47,760 nt of DNA from Tissierellales bacterium (GTDB lineage: Bacteria; Bacillota; Clostridia; Tissierellales; JAOAQY01): the NCBI GenBank assembly GCA_025210965.1, contig JAOAQY010000034.1, forward strand, positions 96,207 to 143,966. Reading direction: 5' to 3'. The notes under the pieces were generated by a model, which searched no databases, was not told the origin of the DNA, and saw only the letters and a list, made by a program, of their open reading frames with translations. Positions 43,568-47,760 of this stretch are shown one piece after another. Every line of letters begins with the position of its first letter. Position 1 is the stretch's first letter. Made by a program: the position numbers and the translations under genes.

Positions 43568-44814
43568 TATAAAATCTCCTTCAAATAAGAATGTGTTTCT
43601 TCTAATCTTTTATAAAGCTTTTCTGGAAAATCGTAGCGTTCCCAATCGCATCCACTTTCTAAAAGCCTGTTTTTAGTTCCTATAAAAGCGCCGTCAAAAT
43701 AGAGAGCACTATAATGCCAATTGCCAGAGATTGTATTTATAAGAGATATGGCTCCTGAAGAAAGAGCTGGTGCTATATATGGTTTAAAGCCTAATTTTCT
43801 AACTTCTAAGTTGGCATTTTGAGTAAGCTCAGTTAATTTTAGACTCAGGTCATGATCATAATTTTTAATACTATTTGCAATAATAAGTCCATTTCCATGT
43901 GGACCAAATGCTCTACCTACCGAATCGTAGTCATCTAAATTGAATTCATTTTTTGCATAGAAATTTGCGCGAGCATTCATAACGCCTAAACCATAACCAC
44001 GTATTTGACAGGCACTTAGACCTTTGCAATCAAGATTTCCAGATTCATCAGTATTTGAAGAGATATAAGCACTTTTACAGAGTAAGTCAACTGGGTCAGA
44101 CACTACTGCGAATAGACCGTTGTAGTTACAATCACGAGCTTTTTTAGCGTATATATTTACTATTTTCGAATTTTGCTCAAATTGAACCATGCGAACATCG
44201 CCTTCAACTATGTCAAGTGAAGGTATGGCTTTAGTTGCACAGAAAACAAATAAATCACAATCAAAAACTTGATCTTCGTTTAGTTTGAAAATTTCAGGAT
44301 ATGTTCTATTATCGAAATTTGAAAAAATTTGATTTCCTTCGAAAATTAAACGATCCATTTTAGTTTGATCAAAATCAAATATGCCAATTTGGCTTATTGA
44401 ATCACCACCTAATAATCGTAAACCTACAACTAAAGTTCTGCCAACATCACCGAGAGCAACTACATTAACTTTCCATTTCTTAGGAAGCTTTTTCCCAAGA
44501 AGAGATAGAATATTTGGAGCATTTTCATTTATAAAGCTGACCTTAGATTCACTAATTTTTGATGTGAACCATGCAGGAAAATATATAGATACATTTTCAG
44601 CTGAGTTATTTCTTAAATCTTTTAGAGAATCATTTGTTTTTAGACAATCATGTATAGAATTTACACAAAATTGATCTTTTCCATAGTTCGAAAGCGCCCC
44701 TATGAAATAAATTAAGTTAGATTTTGCAGCAGTAGTTTCATCAATTTCTTGGAAATTGAAAGATAGTTTTTTTTGAGACATAATAGTAGAATCGTTATAA
44801 GTGTAGTAATACAT
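43567..44814 (-). CDS. Lactate/malate dehydrogenase-fold protein of unknown function
   Basis: The 415-aa protein has about 110 residues of unrecognised N-terminus and then an LDH/MDH-like Rossmann domain. Visible parallels are VVALGDVGRTLVVGLRLLGG (NAD loop), the acidic strand end IFDFD (D147), VVSDPVDLL (237-245, like VSNPVDVL), GYGLGVMNARANFY (like GSGTxLDSARFR) and FGPHGNG (303-309, like GEHGDS). The Arg171 and His195 equivalents (R282, H306) are kept, but the Asp168 position reads Met or Asn. A classical lactate or malate dehydrogenase is therefore unlikely. GGGAG is 8 bases before the ATG. It lies 14 bases after the multidomain gene and overlaps the reductase gene. Confidence 0.72.
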   Translation of the reverse strand: MYYYTYNDSTIMSQKKLSFNFQEIDETTAAKSNLIYFIGALSNYGKDQFCVNSIHDCLKTNDSLKDLRNNSAENVSIYFPAWFTSKISESKVSFINENAPNILSLLGKKLPKKWKVNVVALGDVGRTLVVGLRLLGGDSISQIGIFDFDQTKMDRLIFEGNQIFSNFDNRTYPEIFKLNEDQVFDCDLFVFCATKAIPSLDIVEGDVRMVQFEQNSKIVNIYAKKARDCNYNGLFAVVSDPVDLLCKSAYISSNTDESGNLDCKGLSACQIRGYGLGVMNARANFYAKNEFNLDDYDSVGRAFGPHGNGLIIANSIKNYDHDLSLKLTELTQNANLEVRKLGFKPYIAPALSSGAISLINTISGNWHYSALYFDGAFIGTKNRLLESGCDWERYDFPEKLYKRLEETHSYLKEIL

Positions 44815-44828
44815 TAAAACATCTCCCT

Positions 44829-47759
44829 TTATATGAAATTTTTAATTCTGTTTAAATGTTCTAAATCATTTTCTAAGTATCGAGAAGGGGATAAATTCAA
44901 GTCATAATCTACGAATTTACCGCGATCAGGATATCTTGGAGAAATGAATACTTCGCCTAAGTGTCTTAAAGTAAGATTGCGTTCTGTTAATTTTAAATAT
45001 TCTTTTTCTAAAACTTTTAGAATGTCTCTTGAATTTTCAATTGCTACTTTAGAAAGTTCAAAAATAGATAGTTCGTCTGCGCCTTTTATAAAATTTGGAG
45101 TGGCATAAGGTAAAATGAAATTTAGTGATGGAATTAAATTTATTTTAGGACTTTGACCTCGCCAAACAGTTTCACCACCTATAAATGGGTAAAATGTGTT
45201 TTCATTAAACCATACTCTAAGTTTTGGCAGAAAATAGGCAGAATCGACTGAACGCTCCTGTAAATCCATTAGTTCTTTTCCTCGACCGGATAAAATGCCT
45301 ACTAATATTTGTTTTACATCTACATGTTTTTCTTTAAGTAATGGATCAAGAACTTTTATTCTGTATCCTTTATTTAAAAGATCATCAACTAAAATGATGG
45401 GTTTGTTGAATGCATTTATCATTTCAATCTGATGGTTAAGGCTCATATAGTGTGGATAGGGTTCTATTGTAAAAGATTCTATATCAGGAGCAAACATTTT
45501 TTCTGAATGAATAGATTTTGTAATTGTGTTTGGAACTATATATCCTTTTAATATAGAGCCGAATGGTGCACAAACATTCGTTCCCAAAACTCGAGGTTCT
45601 GTTTGAATTGGGCTTACATCATTGATTTGACAAATTTTTTGTATTAATTTTTGGTAGAGCATATCTCTATCAAATGATAGTATTAAATTACCTGGGTACA
45701 ATTTTGTAAGCGTTCTTTGTAACCTTTTTCTTGTTTTTAAAATAATTCTCTTTACATTGTCATTCGACCTAAAGGGCTCTTTTATAATAGTATCTAAATC
45801 CAAGGTTAATGTACAAGGATTTGACATATTAACATGATAAACTGGATATTGTTTCCCGCCAATGTTTATAGGTGAAAATCCCTGATCTTGTAAAACATTT
45901 GTCATGTGTTTGTTTCTGATTTTACAGATACCCTCATGATATATACCGTATGTATAATCACGAGCTAGACAAAATGAAAGAGTTTCAGTCAATAGTATTT
46001 GATTCAATTGCTTGTAATTAACTTTTTTGGAGCTAAATATACCGTCTATTACTATGATTCTACCTATAGCTTTTTCTCTTATGAATTCTGAGATTTTATT
46101 ATCTTTGAATTCGTGAAATAACATACTTGATCGAGTCCAATGGAAGAACGAAAAGCCAATTATTGTATTGCTAATCATATCTTTTATCATCAAAATTCTA
46201 GGGTTTTTAGCTTGAGCTAATTTTTGCATGTTTTTCAGAGAATCTTCTCGACCTTCAAAAAATTGTTTATTAAGGCATGACAAAATTTCCATATTCAAAT
46301 CTTCTACAACTTCAACCTTTATAAGACTAGTTTGTAATAAGCTTTTGTATTGAGGTTCTCTTCGGTATATTCCAGTTTCATATATAAATTTTTGAGCTAA
46401 AGGATCAATTAAAGCAGAAATATCGCGATTTTGATCTATATAGTTTCGTATCTGAGTTGAGCTTATATCTTCGTATTGTGGCGGAAGTTTAAGTCTTATA
46501 GTATCACCTTTTATAGACTTTAATTTTTCATCTAAAATAGGAGTATTATCCTCATTAGCATTTGTATTTCTTCGCTCAAATATGATATGAGAAAAAGAAT
46601 GAATAGAACCTAGAGTAGGCCCTATTTTATAACTAGATGCGTTTAAAATAACATCGCTACCAACTACTACGTATACCTCAACATCTGTGTCAAAGGAATG
46701 TCTAAGATGCATAAGGCTTGCGGGATTTGATATATTTACCTGAAAGTCTGGAGGCAAAATTTGAATATTAAATTCGTCAGCTATACTCATTGCTATAATC
46801 TCGCGTCTTAGCATATGTGGTTGTGTTCTTTTTGACCAAGAAAATTCATCAACAGCTAAAAATACTTCGAATCCCAAATCTCTGATATTTTTGGCTATTT
46901 CTTTATGACCTAGAGTGAAGGGGTCGAAAGTACCAGGGAAAAATGCAATTTTACGTTTTTTCTCTAGTTCTAATTCACCAATAAAGAAGTTGTAGTCTGA
47001 AATAAATCTGTATATATGATTTAGTGAAGCCGAACTGTTTAAAAATAGCAATTCATCATCCTCATATTTTGCAGATAAAATTAATATTCTCTTGGCAATA
47101 ATTTTGAAAATACGATATTTTTGATTGATAGTAAGTTTTTTTGTTCCAAATATATAAGTACCAATTATCAGAAAAGCTTCTTGCCTAACTTGTATATCAT
47201 AATTTACTAGACCAGTAATCAATATGCCGAGTAATTTTTTAAATCTAGCATCAAATACATCTTTAGATTCTTCGAAATTTTGAGAGTAATTTTGATACAC
47301 CTGAAGACAATTTCCAACAGTACTTAGAATCAAAAGGCTTATTTGCCTGTTTGCTTTTCGTATTTTTTCACAAAAATCATCAAGGATTTCATCAAATTCT
47401 TGAGGTTGTAAAAAAAGTAACATTCGACCTAGATAATAAGGAATATACTTTGTAAAGTGGTAATTTTCCATTTCTAGAGCTCTAATTAGCTCTATACAAA
47501 CATCATTTCTTTGATCTACAGTTAGATAAGGAGCTATCAATAATAATGACATTCCAGCGTGATTTCTAACATTTTCGACAGCGCTTACTTTTAACAAATT
47601 GCAATAGTGCATTGCGGTGTGTAATGCATGTCTTGATGGTTCGTGTTCAACACTTTTTAGAAGTATTTCTATATTGATTTTTTTATCTATCCAATTTGTT
47701 GCTGTTTTCAAATTTCTAAGAAAAATATCGCTAATCATAGTCTCACTTTGAGCAGTAAA
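44829..47759 (-). CDS. Multidomain protein: HEAT-like repeats + NadD-like nucleotidylyltransferase + GNAT-like + phosphoribosyltransferase (5' end open)
   Basis: The frame is open to the window edge. ATG 47738 gives 969 aa, but it lacks a good ribosome-binding site and begins within repeat-like helices, so the true start is probably outside. Counting from that ATG: residues 1-255 are helical HEAT-like repeats. Residues 262-465 are a nucleotidylyltransferase with GTFDPFTLGH (269-278) and ISSTQIR (425-431), the two signatures of NadD/NMNAT enzymes. Residues about 470-640 resemble a GNAT acetyltransferase (GRIIVIDGIFSS; VLQDQGFSPI). Residues about 655-870 carry a type I PRPP-binding motif IILVDDLLNKGYR (781-793). 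Repeats may form a scaffold. The combination suggests synthesis of a dinucleotide or nucleotide cofactor, but the substrate is unknown. It is first of three coupled genes. Confidence 0.8.
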   Translation of the reverse strand, partial: FTAQSETMISDIFLRNLKTATNWIDKKINIEILLKSVEHEPSRHALHTAMHYCNLLKVSAVENVRNHAGMSLLLIAPYLTVDQRNDVCIELIRALEMENYHFTKYIPYYLGRMLLFLQPQEFDEILDDFCEKIRKANRQISLLILSTVGNCLQVYQNYSQNFEESKDVFDARFKKLLGILITGLVNYDIQVRQEAFLIIGTYIFGTKKLTINQKYRIFKIIAKRILILSAKYEDDELLFLNSSASLNHIYRFISDYNFFIGELELEKKRKIAFFPGTFDPFTLGHKEIAKNIRDLGFEVFLAVDEFSWSKRTQPHMLRREIIAMSIADEFNIQILPPDFQVNISNPASLMHLRHSFDTDVEVYVVVGSDVILNASSYKIGPTLGSIHSFSHIIFERRNTNANEDNTPILDEKLKSIKGDTIRLKLPPQYEDISSTQIRNYIDQNRDISALIDPLAQKFIYETGIYRREPQYKSLLQTSLIKVEVVEDLNMEILSCLNKQFFEGREDSLKNMQKLAQAKNPRILMIKDMISNTIIGFSFFHWTRSSMLFHEFKDNKISEFIREKAIGRIIVIDGIFSSKKVNYKQLNQILLTETLSFCLARDYTYGIYHEGICKIRNKHMTNVLQDQGFSPINIGGKQYPVYHVNMSNPCTLTLDLDTIIKEPFRSNDNVKRIILKTRKRLQRTLTKLYPGNLILSFDRDMLYQKLIQKICQINDVSPIQTEPRVLGTNVCAPFGSILKGYIVPNTITKSIHSEKMFAPDIESFTIEPYPHYMSLNHQIEMINAFNKPIILVDDLLNKGYRIKVLDPLLKEKHVDVKQILVGILSGRGKELMDLQERSVDSAYFLPKLRVWFNENTFYPFIGGETVWRGQSPKINLIPSLNFILPYATPNFIKGADELSIFELSKVAIENSRDILKVLEKEYLKLTERNLTLRHLGEVFISPRYPDRGKFVDYDLNLSPSRYLENDLEHLNRIKNFI

Positions 47760-47760
47760 C

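Noticed and set aside
43567-44814. Call as L-lactate or malate dehydrogenase
   Set aside because: The catalytic Asp position is altered and the N-terminus and substrate region differ, so only the fold is claimed.
44829-47738. Call as plain nicotinate-nucleotide adenylyltransferase NadD
   Set aside because: The NadD-like part is only about 200 of at least 969 residues; substrate is not shown by sequence.

Overview
The window is a gene-dense, AT-rich stretch of a low-GC Firmicutes chromosome, most likely an anaerobic member of the Clostridia. Pointers are strong AGGAGG ribosome-binding sites, an ssrA gene with encoded CCA, a clostridial gene set (PepF, biotin pyruvate carboxylase, an ATP-type phosphofructokinase with a PKTIDND motif, a RelQ-type alarmone synthetase) and an Mrp/Mbh-type antiporter with no respiratory complex beside it. 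I see no rRNA, tRNA, CRISPR array, transposase or prophage. Species-level assignment is not possible by eye.

Layout. 1-4.6 kb: UPF0178 (5' partial), oligoendopeptidase F, a TetR regulator and a COG2509-type FAD dehydrogenase behind a strong promoter flanked by an inverted repeat. 4.6-9.1 kb: an acidic amino acid:cation symporter (minus strand), DUF502, a PsuK-like PfkB kinase, YccF, then smpB with ssrA (tmRNA) starting on the last base of the smpB stop codon. 9.2-11.0 kb: a membrane EAL-domain c-di-GMP phosphodiesterase. 11.1-16.4 kb: an eight-gene cation/H+ antiporter operon in the order of the archaeal MbhA-H module (MrpE, F, G, MbhD-like, MbhE-like, B, C, D) plus an unknown polytopic membrane protein. 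No NuoL-like MrpA part and no hydrogenase are present. 16.5-20.3 kb: a possible 51-aa protein, deoB, an NA37 nucleoid-associated protein and YibE/F. 20.4-26.5 kb: a secreted 5'-nucleotidase with a LysM anchor (minus) and a MacA/MacB-like ABC efflux operon with a Yip1 protein. 26.5-33.2 kb: pyruvate carboxylase, then a repair unit of a FEN-type 5'-3' exonuclease, RecJ and a small unknown protein. 33.2-36.5 kb (minus): a RelA/SpoT synthetase fused to a helical domain ending in an HEPN-like Rx4H motif, phosphofructokinase, and an XRE regulator with a degenerate S24 domain. 36.6-42.4 kb: an OppA-like lipoprotein, an SsuABC-like importer with an unusual two-domain binding protein, a corrinoid adenosyltransferase, and RelQ. 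42.5-47.8 kb (minus): a tightly coupled three-gene operon.

The three-gene minus-strand operon is the best candidate for an undescribed system. Its first gene encodes HEAT-like repeats + NadD-like nucleotidylyltransferase + GNAT-like domain + type I phosphoribosyltransferase in one chain, open at the window edge. The second encodes a protein of the lactate/malate dehydrogenase fold whose catalytic Asp position appears changed. The third encodes a double flavodoxin-like reductase with a four-cysteine motif. Together they look like enzymes that make or use a nucleotide cofactor, but the substrate cannot be read from the sequence. Other points of interest are the two different alarmone synthetases within 7 kb, the synthetase/HEPN-like fusion, and the Mbh-like antiporter lacking both MrpA-N and a redox module.
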